Source: Flavobacterium fluviale
GTDB lineage: Bacteria; Bacteroidota; Bacteroidia; Flavobacteriales; Flavobacteriaceae
Direction: 5' to 3'
NCBI RefSeq assembly: GCF_003312915.1
Contig: NZ_CP030261.1
Coordinates: 4,588,001 to 4,652,000 of the forward strand
Length of the DNA: 64,000 bases
Shown: positions 32,257 to 40,750 of the stretch, piece after piece
How the letters are laid out: each line of letters begins with the position of its first letter
Numbering within the stretch: the stretch's first letter is position 1
Made by a program: the position numbers and the translations under genes
Notes under the pieces: generated by a model
Database searches by the model: none
Seen by the model: the letters and a program-made list of their open reading frames with translations, nothing else
Told to the model about the DNA's origin: nothing

Positions 32257-33312
32257 ATGGAAATGAATATTCAACTTAAATCTTTAGCCGATAAAATAAA
32301 TCAGCTGAAAAGTAAAATCGAAACTGAAGAATCTACTAAACATGCCTTTGTACTGCCATTTATTCATATTTTGGGGTACGATGCTTTTAATCCGCTTGAA
32401 GTTGTTCCAGAATTTACGGCAGATCTTGGCTTAAAAAAAGGAGAAAAAGTAGATTATGCTATTTTTCAAAATGGAGAACCTATTATAATCGTTGAGTGCA
32501 AAAGCTGGAAAGAAAAACTGACTGTTCATAATTCGCAGTTATTTCGATATTTCCATGTTACAAAAACTCGATTTGCACTTTTAACTAACGGAATCACTTA
32601 TCAATTTTTCACTGACTTGGATAATCAAAACAAAATGGATGAAAAACCATTTTTAGAATTTGACATCTGCAATCTAAAAGAAAATACTATAAATGAAATT
32701 GCAAAATTTCATAAAGCCAATTTCGATGTAGATAATATTGTAAGCAATGCCAGCTCATTAAAATACATTAAAGAAATTAAGAAACTGATAAATGCAGAAT
32801 TAGAAAGTCCGTCAAACGATTTTACAAAACTATTTGCAGGTAAAATCTATACCGGAAGATTAACAGAAAAAGTTGTTGATGAATTTAAGGATTTGGTTCA
32901 GAAATCTGTCAGCCAATTTATTAATGATAAAATTAATGACCGGCTAAATGCTGCTTTAACTAAAGAAACCATAAAACAGCAAGATGAACAAATTACTATT
33001 GTGGAAGATGACAATAAAATTGTAACAACTGAAGAAGAACTGGATGGCTACCGCATTGTAGTTGCAATTTTACGCAGAAAATTACCCATTAGCAGAATCG
33101 TCTATCGCGATACGCAATCCTATTTTGGAATTCTATTAGATGACAATAATCGCAAACCTTTGTGCAGGTTACATCTTAATAGCGGGAAAAAATATCTAAG
33201 CTTATTCAATGATAATAAAACAGAATCCAAAGTTTCTATTACAACAATCGATGATATTTATCAATTTGAAAAAGAACTACTTGAAACTGTAAATATTTAC
33301 GAAACAGAATAA
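32257..33312 (+). CDS. lone type I restriction HsdR N-terminal-like nuclease-domain protein
   Basis: The 351-residue product (starting MEMNIQL) has an HsdR-N-like PD-(D/E)xK nuclease fold in its first 150 residues: LPFIHILGYDAFNP, KVDYAIF (catalytic Asp) and IIIVECKSW (ExK). The helicase motor of HsdR is absent. The C-terminal region (about 265-351) carries DGYRIVVAIL and LHLNSGKKYLSLF, a domain often fused to such nucleases. No methylase or specificity genes are adjacent. It may be a stand-alone DNA-processing or defence protein; the role is unproven. Confidence 0.82.
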   Translation: MEMNIQLKSLADKINQLKSKIETEESTKHAFVLPFIHILGYDAFNPLEVVPEFTADLGLKKGEKVDYAIFQNGEPIIIVECKSWKEKLTVHNSQLFRYFHVTKTRFALLTNGITYQFFTDLDNQNKMDEKPFLEFDICNLKENTINEIAKFHKANFDVDNIVSNASSLKYIKEIKKLINAELESPSNDFTKLFAGKIYTGRLTEKVVDEFKDLVQKSVSQFINDKINDRLNAALTKETIKQQDEQITIVEDDNKIVTTEEELDGYRIVVAILRRKLPISRIVYRDTQSYFGILLDDNNRKPLCRLHLNSGKKYLSLFNDNKTESKVSITTIDDIYQFEKELLETVNIYETE

Positions 33313-33396
33313 ATCACGTGTAAGTACGCATTTTAAAGAACTGAATTCTAACTAGATTTATCACAAAACTGACTAACCAAAAAACCACAAAAGCCT

Positions 33397-33807
33397 ATGC
33401 TAAAAAACTACCTCATCTTACTTTTATTAGTAACGTTTTATTCCTGCAAAAAAGCATCTGCTCCGCCTCCACCGCAAATAAATTCATTTTACAAAACGGC
33501 AATTACAGCAGATGATCGTAAAACGATAACTCCAGATGAAGCCAGAACATATCATGTTACTACTACTCACAAATACGAGTACCGAACGGGAAATCCCGGG
33601 CATTACAAATATAATTATGATGTAAAGGGAATTAATACCAAAGGCGATTCTGTTTTTGGAAATATAAATGTTCAAGGGAAATACGGCGCAGGAATTTTAA
33701 TAAGCGACACCGTTGCAGAAACAGAAATTAATACGGAGTGGATCTCTTACGGAAAATTAAAAGCCGTCGATAAAAAAGGAAACGAATACAGTTTAATTGT
33801 CAAATAA
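33397..33807 (+). CDS. small lipoprotein, unknown function
   Basis: The 136-residue protein has a lipoprotein signal (VTFYSC, Cys17) followed by KKASAPPPP. The mature part looks beta-rich, with TTTHKYEYRTGNPGHYKYNYDVKG in the middle; I split it mentally into short strands. No family recognised. The next gene, another small exported protein, starts 9 bp after its stop, so the two form an operon. Confidence 0.75.
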   Translation: MLKNYLILLLLVTFYSCKKASAPPPPQINSFYKTAITADDRKTITPDEARTYHVTTTHKYEYRTGNPGHYKYNYDVKGINTKGDSVFGNINVQGKYGAGILISDTVAETEINTEWISYGKLKAVDKKGNEYSLIVK

Positions 33808-33816
33808 CGCAACCGA

Positions 33817-34026
33817 ATGAAATATACTTTACTCTTACTATTTATTTTTTTCAACTCTTTTCATCCGCCGGAAACCAATGTTTTTATCTGCGGGCCGACT
33901 GGTGCAAAAAAATATCATTTCAATGAAAATTGTCGAGGTTTAAGTTCCTGCAGTCATGGAGTGGTCAAAAAAACGCTTAAACAAGCACAAGGTCTTGGAT
34001 TAACAATTTGTGGATGGGAAGATTAA
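33817..34026 (+). CDS. 69-residue exported Cys/His-rich protein
   Basis: A short signal peptide (about 1-18) is followed by a compact domain with Cys/His positions in VFICGPTGAKKYHFNENCRGL, SSCSHG and LTICGWED; the key pattern is C-x-P-T-G-x-x-Y-H-x-x-x-x-C-R-x-L. This resembles the short YHxxxCR metal-binding module appended to some secreted nucleases and Ada-like proteins. Here it stands alone. A zinc or other metal site is likely, but the function is unknown. Confidence 0.7.
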   Translation: MKYTLLLLFIFFNSFHPPETNVFICGPTGAKKYHFNENCRGLSSCSHGVVKKTLKQAQGLGLTICGWED

Positions 34027-34237
34027 TTAGCTTCCCTTTTTTTTATTTAATTATTTGATAATAATCACTTTACAATAAATTCACATTAGTTTTATTAATT
34101 TGATATAAAACTAATCGTTATGAAATTCTTTAACCTAAAATTCCTGGTATCATTCAAAGAATGGCTTTTTTTAAGAGCTATGCAATCTTCTTTCCTTCAT
34201 TAATAAATCATGTAAAAATAAAGGAAAGTACCATTGA

Positions 34238-35590
34238 ATGAATAAAGTTGAAAACTCATTTTTGAACAAAAACCAATTTGGTGAAGATTTCTTGTGGGGT
34301 GTTTCTACCGCCGCTTTCCAAATTGAGGGTGCACATGATTCTGACGGAAAAGGTTCTTCTATTTGGGATGTTTTTACTTCTCAAAAGGGAAAAATAAAAA
34401 ACGGACATCATGCACTGACCGCCTGCGATTTTTACAATTCTTACCAAAATGACATCAATCTGATTAAGGAGTTAAATATTCCGAATTTTAGATTTTCAAT
34501 CAGCTGGACTAGAATTATGCCTACAGGAATTCATCCTGTAAATCAAGCCGGAATAGATTATTACAATAAAATCATAGACTCATTACTGGCGTCTGGAATC
34601 GACCCCTGGGTTACACTTTATCACTGGGATTTACCGCATGCTCTTGAAGTCAAAGGAGGCTGGACAAACCGTGAATCGATTTCTTGGTTTTCAGCATATG
34701 TTGAAGTCTGCGCGCAGTATTTTGGCGATCGTGTTAAAAACTGGATGGTAATTAATGAACCTTCTGTTTTTACGGGTGCAGGTTATTTTTTAGGAATTCA
34801 TGCTCCAGGTAAAAAAGGCATTACCAATTACCTAAAAGCCATGCATCATGTTACTTTGTCAACGGCTGCGGGCGCGAAGATATTGCGAAACAAAATTCCT
34901 GATGCGAATATCGGAACTACATTTTCCTGCACTCATATTGAACCTGCAACCGAAAGTTCGAAAGATATCGAAGCCGCAAAACGTGTGGACACTTTACTGA
35001 ATAGAACTTTTATAGAACCGATCTTAGGATTAGGTTATCCGCAGAAGGATCTTCCTGTGCTAAAAAAACTCAATAATTATATTCTTGAAGACGATTTAGA
35101 CAATCTCGATTTCGATTTTGATTTCATCGGACTTCAGTGCTACACTCGAGAAGTTGTCAAATCGGCCATACTGATTCCGTATATTGGCGCCGAATTGGTC
35201 AGTGCTGCAAAAAGAAATGTGATTGCAACCGAAATGGGCTGGGAAGTTTATCCGCCTGCCTTGTATCATGTCTTGAAAAAATTCAACGAATACAAAGGAA
35301 TTAAAAAAATCATCATTACCGAAAATGGAGCTGCTTTTCCCGATACAGTAACAAACGGAAAGGTATTTGACATCAAACGAACACATTACATTCAGGACCA
35401 TTTAGAGCAAATCTTAAAGGCAAAAGAAGAAGGTTTAAACGTTGAAGGCTATTTTGTATGGAGTTTAACCGATAACTTTGAATGGGCCGAAGGTTACAAC
35501 GCCAGATTCGGCTTAATCCATGTCGATTTTGAAACACAAAAAAGAACCATTAAAAACTCAGGATTATGGTTTAAGGATTTTTTATCGTAA
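34238..35590 (+). CDS. bglA: glycoside hydrolase family 1 beta-glucosidase
   Basis: The 450-residue GH1 enzyme hydrolyses beta-glucosides or related disaccharides by a retaining mechanism. FLWGVSTAAFQIEGA is the N-terminal signature. The acid/base glutamate is E174 in MVINEPSVF, and the nucleophile is E362 in IITENGAAF. There is no signal peptide, so it is cytoplasmic. Length and motif spacing are normal. No sugar transporter is adjacent. Confidence 0.95.
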   Translation: MNKVENSFLNKNQFGEDFLWGVSTAAFQIEGAHDSDGKGSSIWDVFTSQKGKIKNGHHALTACDFYNSYQNDINLIKELNIPNFRFSISWTRIMPTGIHPVNQAGIDYYNKIIDSLLASGIDPWVTLYHWDLPHALEVKGGWTNRESISWFSAYVEVCAQYFGDRVKNWMVINEPSVFTGAGYFLGIHAPGKKGITNYLKAMHHVTLSTAAGAKILRNKIPDANIGTTFSCTHIEPATESSKDIEAAKRVDTLLNRTFIEPILGLGYPQKDLPVLKKLNNYILEDDLDNLDFDFDFIGLQCYTREVVKSAILIPYIGAELVSAAKRNVIATEMGWEVYPPALYHVLKKFNEYKGIKKIIITENGAAFPDTVTNGKVFDIKRTHYIQDHLEQILKAKEEGLNVEGYFVWSLTDNFEWAEGYNARFGLIHVDFETQKRTIKNSGLWFKDFLS

Positions 35591-35610
35591 TCCTGAATTC
35601 CATAAATACG

Positions 35611-35648
35611 AAAAAGCCTTTTGCAGCTAAATTGTAAAAGGCTTTTTT
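35611..35648. terminator. bidirectional intrinsic terminator after bglA
   Basis: AAAAAGCCTTTT pairs with AAAAGGCTTTTT across a 13-nt loop, between convergent genes. A and T tracts flank both sides. Confidence 0.85.
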
Positions 35649-35670
35649 GTGTTTAAAATTCATTAGTTTC

Positions 35671-36036
35671 CTAACGAATTCTGAATTTATAATTCTGTTT
35701 TAAGATTCCGACATGAACTTTTCCATTCTTTTTTAAATGGGCCGTAACTAGAATATATTTTTCTTCTGGATATTTTACTTCATAACTAAAGATCGTATCT
35801 CTCACTTTGAACTGAAGCAGGTGTTTTCCATCATCTGAAATGGACAGCGCCGTTGTTTCATAACTAGGCATTGCATTTGTTGCTTTTAAGTTGATTTCTT
35901 GAACTTTTTCTTTATCAACAAGTATTTCCAGCTTTAAGTTATCAAGTTCCATATTTGTCGGCTGCTCAAACGAAACAACATATTTTTTACAGCCAAAAGT
36001 GCATAAAACAATTAATAGTAATAGAAGCTTTTTCAT
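35671..36036 (-). CDS. small lipoprotein, unknown function
   Basis: The 121-residue protein has a lipoprotein signal (LCTFGC, Cys16). The mature part is a predicted beta-sandwich with NMELDNLKLEILVDKEKV and ILVTAHLKKNGKVHVG. No family recognised. It is transcribed alone and away from cassette B. Confidence 0.75.
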   Translation of the reverse strand: MKKLLLLLIVLCTFGCKKYVVSFEQPTNMELDNLKLEILVDKEKVQEINLKATNAMPSYETTALSISDDGKHLLQFKVRDTIFSYEVKYPEEKYILVTAHLKKNGKVHVGILKQNYKFRIR

Positions 36037-36825
36037 AAAAGGTATTTTAAACTGATAGTTATTAGAAGTCGAAATATGTTTTTATAAATATAAATAAATT
36101 TATCACAATCGCTAGAAAGAAAAGTGAACTTTTAAAGCGGAAAAAAACAGTCGTTGAGACAAAAAACTGCATCAAAAAACTTCAAAAAAAAGACTAAAAA
36201 ATTTGGCTATTTCATTGATTTTATTAGGTTTATCGGTATTTTTTTCTTATCTTTATAGAGTAAATAACAGTACCTATATGCCGAAAAACAAACTATTTAA
36301 AAGCCTCAATTACACTTTAAAAAATTATTCTTTTTACCACTTCAAGCATCTCATTTTTCAGAATGCTTTTACATTTCATTTAGAAATTATTCTAAATAAT
36401 CTTTTCTCTGTACAAATATTAAACGTGCAGCATAGACCGAAACGACCGTTTCAATTTCTTTCGTAAATTATTTTATTGTTTAAAATTTAAAAGATTTCCT
36501 TTTTTCGGGATATTCTTTCGCCTCTTCATTTTTAGTATTCACCAAAACACTTTTTATATGCCAGTATTTTCAACTTCGACACTCAAATTCTTTCCAGCAC
36601 TTTCAATTCATTCTACAATTCTATATTATTTATATATTATTTAAAGTCCGAAACCAACTTTTTATTGAGTTGTTACATCTATAATAATAGAGACTATCTA
36701 AACTTAAATAATAATTTAAAAAACTCAAAGCAGGCTTTCTTATTTATTGAATTGGGAATTCACGGGAATCTTAAGGAAACGCGGGAATTCTGGGAATTCC
36801 TTATCTACAATAGCTTGAAACGCCA
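36037..36825. other. long non-coding region upstream of cassette B
   Basis: About 790 bp of AT-rich DNA between divergent units. Open frames here (for example 36203-36466 and 36665-36886) lack good starts and composition and overlap no recognisable domain. The main feature is the phased GGGAAT array near its right end. Loose ACTT copies occur at 36549, 36573 and 36599 but without regular spacing. Confidence 0.5.
36754..36799. promoter_or_regulatory. phased GGGAATTC repeats upstream of cassette B
   Basis: GGGAATTC starts at 36754, 36783 and 36792, and GGGAATCT at 36764. The intervals of 10, 19 and 9 keep the copies near one face of the helix. The array ends 32 bp before the conserved promoter of cassette B, similar in placing to the ACTTW array before cassette A but different in sequence. 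Confidence 0.5.
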
Positions 36826-36828
36826 TTC

Positions 36829-36871
36829 CTTTGCCAAAGAAATTAGTACCAGTTTTGTCTGCAGACTAAAA
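36829..36871 (+). promoter_or_regulatory. promoter and palindrome of cassette B
   Basis: CTTTGCC at 36829, then AAATTAGT, GTTTTG (36852-36857) and the palindrome TTTTGTCTGCAGACTAAAA (36853-36871), with perfect core GTCTGCAGAC. The order and wording match cassette A. TTG at 36831 and the TTTG of GTTTTG may be the -33 and -7 elements. Confidence 0.55.
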
Positions 36872-36898
36872 CAAATTAAAAACTAGTTCTAATTATCA

Positions 36899-36973
36899 GC
36901 GTGAAAAAACGTAAGACCGAGTTTATTCGGGAAGTATAAAATACGTCTTACGGTTCTACACGCATCACTTCCC
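36899..36973 (+). promoter_or_regulatory. pseudoknotted RNA domain of the cassette B leader
   Basis: P1 is GCGTG (36899-36903) with CACGC (36959-36963). P3 is CGTAAGAC (36910-36917) with GTCTTACG (36945-36952). CCGA..TCGG can form an apical hairpin. GGGAAGT (36929-36935) pairs with ACTTCCC (36967-36973) to form the pseudoknot. The 75 nt align with cassette A without gaps at 57 identical positions. Two P1 pairs and one P3 pair are exchanged by compensatory change. Confidence 0.7.
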
Positions 36974-36983
36974 AAAATCAATT

Positions 36984-37029
36984 TGGTGTCGCCTTAATAT
37001 TCTCTGGATCATTCCAGACAGCCACACCT
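36984..37029 (+). promoter_or_regulatory. second stem-loop domain of the cassette B leader
   Basis: GGTGT (36985-36989) pairs with ACACC (37024-37028) around the hairpin TCTGGA-TCAT-TCCAGA (37003-37018). Cassette A has GGCAT/ATGCC and TTCAGAA/TTCTGAA in the same places. The lipoprotein ATG follows after 27 nt, as in cassette A. Confidence 0.65.
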
Positions 37030-37055
37030 ATGTCTAATTTCTAAATTAAATCAAA

Positions 37056-37241
37056 ATGAAAAAACTAATACTATTGTTCGCTTTTGCGTCATTGTTCTCT
37101 ATATTTTCTTGTACTCCTGATGAGTATGAAACGCAGCCAAAGAAGAATATCAACTTCTCACCGCCAGCAGATCCGGAGCCTCCAACACCAGACCCTGATG
37201 GTCCTGGTGACAAAGGAAATAATCCTCCACCAGCTCCATGA
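37056..37241 (+). CDS. tiny proline-rich lipoprotein of cassette B
   Basis: The 61-residue precursor has a lipoprotein signal ending IFSC (Cys19). The mature peptide starts CTPDEYETQPKK and ends in a Pro/Asp/Gly-rich tail (PEPPTPDPDGPGDKG). It is a paralogue of the cassette A lipoprotein and holds the same place between leader RNA and kinase. Coding is supported by conservation of the signal and of SCTxDExETxxKK despite diverged DNA. Confidence 0.75.
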   Translation: MKKLILLFAFASLFSIFSCTPDEYETQPKKNINFSPPADPEPPTPDPDGPGDKGNNPPPAP

Positions 37242-37279
37242 TAAAAAAATATTTTTAGTGTTTAATTAATTACTATTTT

Positions 37280-37319
37280 CGGGGAAAGTAAATTTATATG
37301 TTACGGTCCCCGTTTTTTT
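37280..37319 (+). terminator. intrinsic terminator overlapping the cassette B kinase start
   Basis: CGGGGA (37280-37285) pairs with TCCCCG (37307-37312), inner GTAA pairs with TTAC, and seven T follow. The kinase ATG (37298) lies in the loop. It is a near-exact repeat of the cassette A arrangement. Confidence 0.75.
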
Positions 37320-39013
37320 GTTTTATCATATTTCTTTTTCTTTTTTCGTGTAAAGAAAAAAAGACGATTAACACTAATACAGAATCTATACGAAAAGAGG
37401 CACTTACCTTACGTAATAAGGCTATTGAAAGTTTTGACAAACAAAATTATAACACTTCTTATTCCCAGTTTAATAAAGCTAAGGAACTTTACGAAGTGAT
37501 AAAAGACAGTATAAATATCTCGTACATATTTATAAAAATTGCAGAAATTCATCAGAGAAATGGCGATTATTACGGCAGTAAAGAGATCGTGACTGAAGCA
37601 TTGCCATACACAAAAGAAGATGTTTATGCTGCAGGCGCTAATAATTTTTTGGGTATTGCTGATAAAGAACTTGCTCTTTATGATGATGCCATTTTATATT
37701 ACAAAAAAGCAGCAAAGCAATACAAAGACCCTCTCTTAAGACATAATCCTATACAAAATATTGCAGTTGTTTATATTCATCAAAAAAAATATGATAATGC
37801 AATCCGTATCTTAGATTCTCTTCTACAATCTCTTTCAACTAAAGAAATAAAAGAAAAAGCTCAACCAGGAGATAAATCTATTCTTCAGGATAATTTGGGT
37901 TACGCGTATTTTAAGAACGGATGGGAAGATAAAGGTTTTCATTTAATGAATGAAGGTCTTCAAATCAGACTTGATACTAAAGATATTTACGGCAGCATTG
38001 AAAGTTATCTTCATCTTGCGGATTACTATTCTAAAAAGAATGTACAAAAATCAGATGAAAATGCTCTTTTGGCTTATAAAACTGCTACAAAACTTAATAG
38101 TGTAGACGAAAGATTAGAAGCTCTTCAAATTTTAATCTCTAATGACAACAGTCCAAATACAAACAAATATATACAACATTATTTTACGCTAAATGACAGC
38201 ATTATCAAAGTTAGAAACAACTTTAAAAATAAGTCCGCTAAAATTAAATATGATGCTAAAAAAGAAAAAGATGAGAACGAAAAGCTTCGTTTAGAAAAGG
38301 CAGAAAATCTCTTATCTCTTCAAAGAGCAAAATATATGCGAATTGTATTTGTAATTGTCTTTATATTTTTAGTGATTTTAATAGCCATTTTAATCCGCTA
38401 TTATAAAAACAAGAACAAAGCCATTGAATTCAAAAGTTCGTATGACACTGAAACCCGTATTGCTAAAAAAATCCATGACGAGCTGGCCAATGATGTTTTT
38501 CAAGTCATTGCTTTTGCCGAGTCTCAGCCATTAGCTAAAGAAAACACCAAAGAAAACCTGCTCCAAAAATTAGATGATATTTACGGGCGTGTAAGAGGTA
38601 TTTCAAGAGAAAACAACAGCATAGATACGGGGGCAAATTTTACAAAAAGCATTAAAGAAATGCTTTCTGCCTATAATACAGCCGAAAGAAATATTATGGC
38701 CACTAATATCGAAAATGTAAATTGGGAAGTAATGGATGAAGTAAAAAAAGTTACCATCAGCCGAATTTTACAGGAATTAATGGTCAATATGAAAAAACAC
38801 AGTCAAGCGAGCCTTGTTGTAATAAAATTTGAGAGTGACCAAAAAACAATCGTAATAAACTATACCGATAACGGAAAAGGCTGTGAAAAAAGTACGATTG
38901 CAAAAAACGGACTTCAAAACATGGTAAACCGTGCGCAGGCCGTTAAGGGATCTATAGATATCGATACAGAACCCAATAGAGGCTTTAAAGCAAAAATAGT
39001 TATTCCTGAGTAA
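37298..39013 (+). CDS. TPR-containing sensor histidine kinase, lipoprotein type (cassette B, orphan)
   Basis: The 571-residue paralogue of the cassette A kinase has the same order: lipoprotein signal (FLFSC, Cys18), TPR sensor (about 30-295), coiled stretch, transmembrane helix (about 350-370), HisKA_3 with H393 in IHDELANDVF, and HATPase_c with QELMVNMKKHSQAS, DNGKGCEK and GLQNMVNR. The catalytic half is much more similar between the two than the TPR half. No response regulator follows. It may signal to the cassette A regulator, inferred from the near-identical phosphotransfer region. Confidence 0.92.
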   Translation: MLRSPFFCFIIFLFLFSCKEKKTINTNTESIRKEALTLRNKAIESFDKQNYNTSYSQFNKAKELYEVIKDSINISYIFIKIAEIHQRNGDYYGSKEIVTEALPYTKEDVYAAGANNFLGIADKELALYDDAILYYKKAAKQYKDPLLRHNPIQNIAVVYIHQKKYDNAIRILDSLLQSLSTKEIKEKAQPGDKSILQDNLGYAYFKNGWEDKGFHLMNEGLQIRLDTKDIYGSIESYLHLADYYSKKNVQKSDENALLAYKTATKLNSVDERLEALQILISNDNSPNTNKYIQHYFTLNDSIIKVRNNFKNKSAKIKYDAKKEKDENEKLRLEKAENLLSLQRAKYMRIVFVIVFIFLVILIAILIRYYKNKNKAIEFKSSYDTETRIAKKIHDELANDVFQVIAFAESQPLAKENTKENLLQKLDDIYGRVRGISRENNSIDTGANFTKSIKEMLSAYNTAERNIMATNIENVNWEVMDEVKKVTISRILQELMVNMKKHSQASLVVIKFESDQKTIVINYTDNGKGCEKSTIAKNGLQNMVNRAQAVKGSIDIDTEPNRGFKAKIVIPE

Positions 39014-39059
39014 ATATCGAATAATACGATAAGAATTGCATTTAAACACATTATTCCAT

Positions 39060-39227
39060 ATTCCGTAGCAATATGTCATCGGTACAAAAAAACAGAATTG
39101 CGTTGAATTACGTTCCATAGGAACGTTTGGCTGACGGCATAGGATTATAAGGCGTAAAACAAGTGTCCCTACAGGACACAATGAAAAAAAATCCGTTTTT
39201 TTTACCGATCAAACATTCCTACGGAAT
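39060..39227. repeat. 168-bp composite inverted-repeat element (copy 1)
   Basis: Ends ATTCCGTAGCAAT..GTCATCGGTA and TACCGATCAAACATTCCTACGGAAT are inverted. Inside lie the palindromes CGTTCCATAGGAACG and GTGTCCCTACAGGACAC. Two further copies are at 62453 and 62758. It has no reading frame. The form suits a REP or MITE-like element moved by a transposase encoded elsewhere. Confidence 0.7.
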
Positions 39228-39240
39228 GTTTTTTGAATAA

Positions 39241-39278
39241 AAAAGCCTTTCCAGATTTTACTCTCGAAAGGCTTTTTA
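39241..39278. terminator. bidirectional terminator between cassette B kinase and RND operon
   Basis: AAAAGCCTTTC pairs with GAAAGGCTTTT around a 15-nt loop, with A and T tracts outside. It lies 21 bp beyond the NodT stop on the minus strand. Confidence 0.85.
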
Positions 39279-39298
39279 CTACAAATTAACAGGCAATA

Positions 39299-40750
39299 TT
39301 ATTTCCATCCGCCGCCTAAGTCTCTGTAAACATGGACTGCAGCGTTTAATTGTTCTTTTTTAGTGTCAACTAATTCTAATTTTGCTTCTAAAGCATCTCT
39401 CTGTGTCATTAAAACTTCGAAATAATCAACTCTCGCGGATTTAAATAAATCGTTAGAAACATCAATAGAAGTATTTAAGGCGTCTACTTGTTTCGATTTA
39501 AGATCATATCCTTTCTGAAGATTCTCAATCTTAGACAATTGATTTGAAACTTCTAAATAAGCATTTAAAACCGTACGATCGTAATTGTATAATGCTTGAA
39601 GTTGTTTTGAATTTGCACTCGCAAACTCAGCTTTAATTGCATTTCTATTAATCAATGGCGCAACAAGATCTCCAGCCAACGAATATAAAAGTGATTCTGG
39701 CATTGTAAATAAATAAGAAGGTTTAAAAGCCTGCACACCGATAGCCGTAGAAATATCCAAAGAAGGATAAAACTCTGCTCTAGCCACTTTTACGTCTAGT
39801 TTCGCTGCTGCTAACTCCAGCTCTGCCTGTTTCACATCTGGACGATTCGCTAATAATTGGGACGGAATTCCAGAACTTACTACAGCTGGCAGCAAGCTTA
39901 AGAAATTATTGTTGTTTGTTCTTTTAATTTCCTGCGGATATCTTCCCAATAAAAAGTTGATTTTGTTTTCTGTTTCTTTTATTTGCTGCAAAATGTCAAA
40001 CTCCATGCTTTGTGAAGTTAAAACTTCTGCTTCAAACTTCTTAACTCCCAATTCTGTCGCTCTTGCAGCCTGTTTTTGAACTTTTACAATTTCTAATGCG
40101 TTAGTCTGCAGTTTGATTGTTTGTTTAACAATATCCAGCTGATTGTCTAAAGCTATTAATTCATAATATGAATCAGCAACTTCGGCAATAAGGTTCGTAA
40201 TCACAAAGTTTTTACCTTCAACAGAAGCTAAATATCTGTTTAAAGCTGCTTTTTTAGAATTACGCAGTTTTTTCCAGATATCTACTTCCCAATTCGCATA
40301 AGCCGAAATGGTAAAATCACCAAGAGGATCAGGAGTTTCTACACCTGGTTTAATCTCGGTTGTAGCATCACCCGCACCTTGACTGGTATATCTACCCACT
40401 TTTTCTACTCCTGCTCCCGCACGAATACCAGCTGTTGGCAGTAAAAGCCCTTTTCTAACACGAATGTCATTCTTTGCGATTTCAATTTCTTGCAAAGTGA
40501 TATTAAGTTCTTGATTGTTTTTCAGCGCTGTGTCAATTAAATCTATAAGATTTTGATCTTTAAAGTAATCTTTCCAGTTTAACGATGCTGTATTATTGTC
40601 TGCATCCTGAGCTTGGGCAGTTGTACCAAAAGACTCAGGAACTGGTGTGCTTGTGGTTATTGCTGCCTCAGGTGCAGGGGTTTTACACCCTGCAGCAATA
40701 AGACAAATAGCTAAAGCAATACCATATTGGTAGGTTTTGAATTTATACAT
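39299..40750 (-). CDS. RND efflux outer-membrane lipoprotein (NodT family)
   Basis: The start is placed at the ATG giving MYKFKTYQYG, four codons inside the longest frame. The lipobox IAAGC and two TolC-type helical repeats (about 60-280 and 290-475) identify the outer-membrane channel of an RND tripartite pump. The ATG overlaps the end of the pump gene by 8 bp, so translation is probably coupled. It is the last gene of the three-gene efflux operon. Confidence 0.93.
   Translation of the reverse strand: MYKFKTYQYGIALAICLIAAGCKTPAPEAAITTSTPVPESFGTTAQAQDADNNTASLNWKDYFKDQNLIDLIDTALKNNQELNITLQEIEIAKNDIRVRKGLLLPTAGIRAGAGVEKVGRYTSQGAGDATTEIKPGVETPDPLGDFTISAYANWEVDIWKKLRNSKKAALNRYLASVEGKNFVITNLIAEVADSYYELIALDNQLDIVKQTIKLQTNALEIVKVQKQAARATELGVKKFEAEVLTSQSMEFDILQQIKETENKINFLLGRYPQEIKRTNNNNFLSLLPAVVSSGIPSQLLANRPDVKQAELELAAAKLDVKVARAEFYPSLDISTAIGVQAFKPSYLFTMPESLLYSLAGDLVAPLINRNAIKAEFASANSKQLQALYNYDRTVLNAYLEVSNQLSKIENLQKGYDLKSKQVDALNTSIDVSNDLFKSARVDYFEVLMTQRDALEAKLELVDTKKEQLNAAVHVYRDLGGGWK

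Noticed and set aside
34119..34237. Short ATG-started frame before the beta-glucosidase gene
   Set aside because: No recognisable composition or conservation cue; the frame is too short to support.
36203..36886. Two open frames (36203-36466 and 36665-36886) in the long spacer before cassette B
   Set aside because: They lack good starts, have low-complexity composition and overlap the phased repeats and promoter; nothing resembles a domain.
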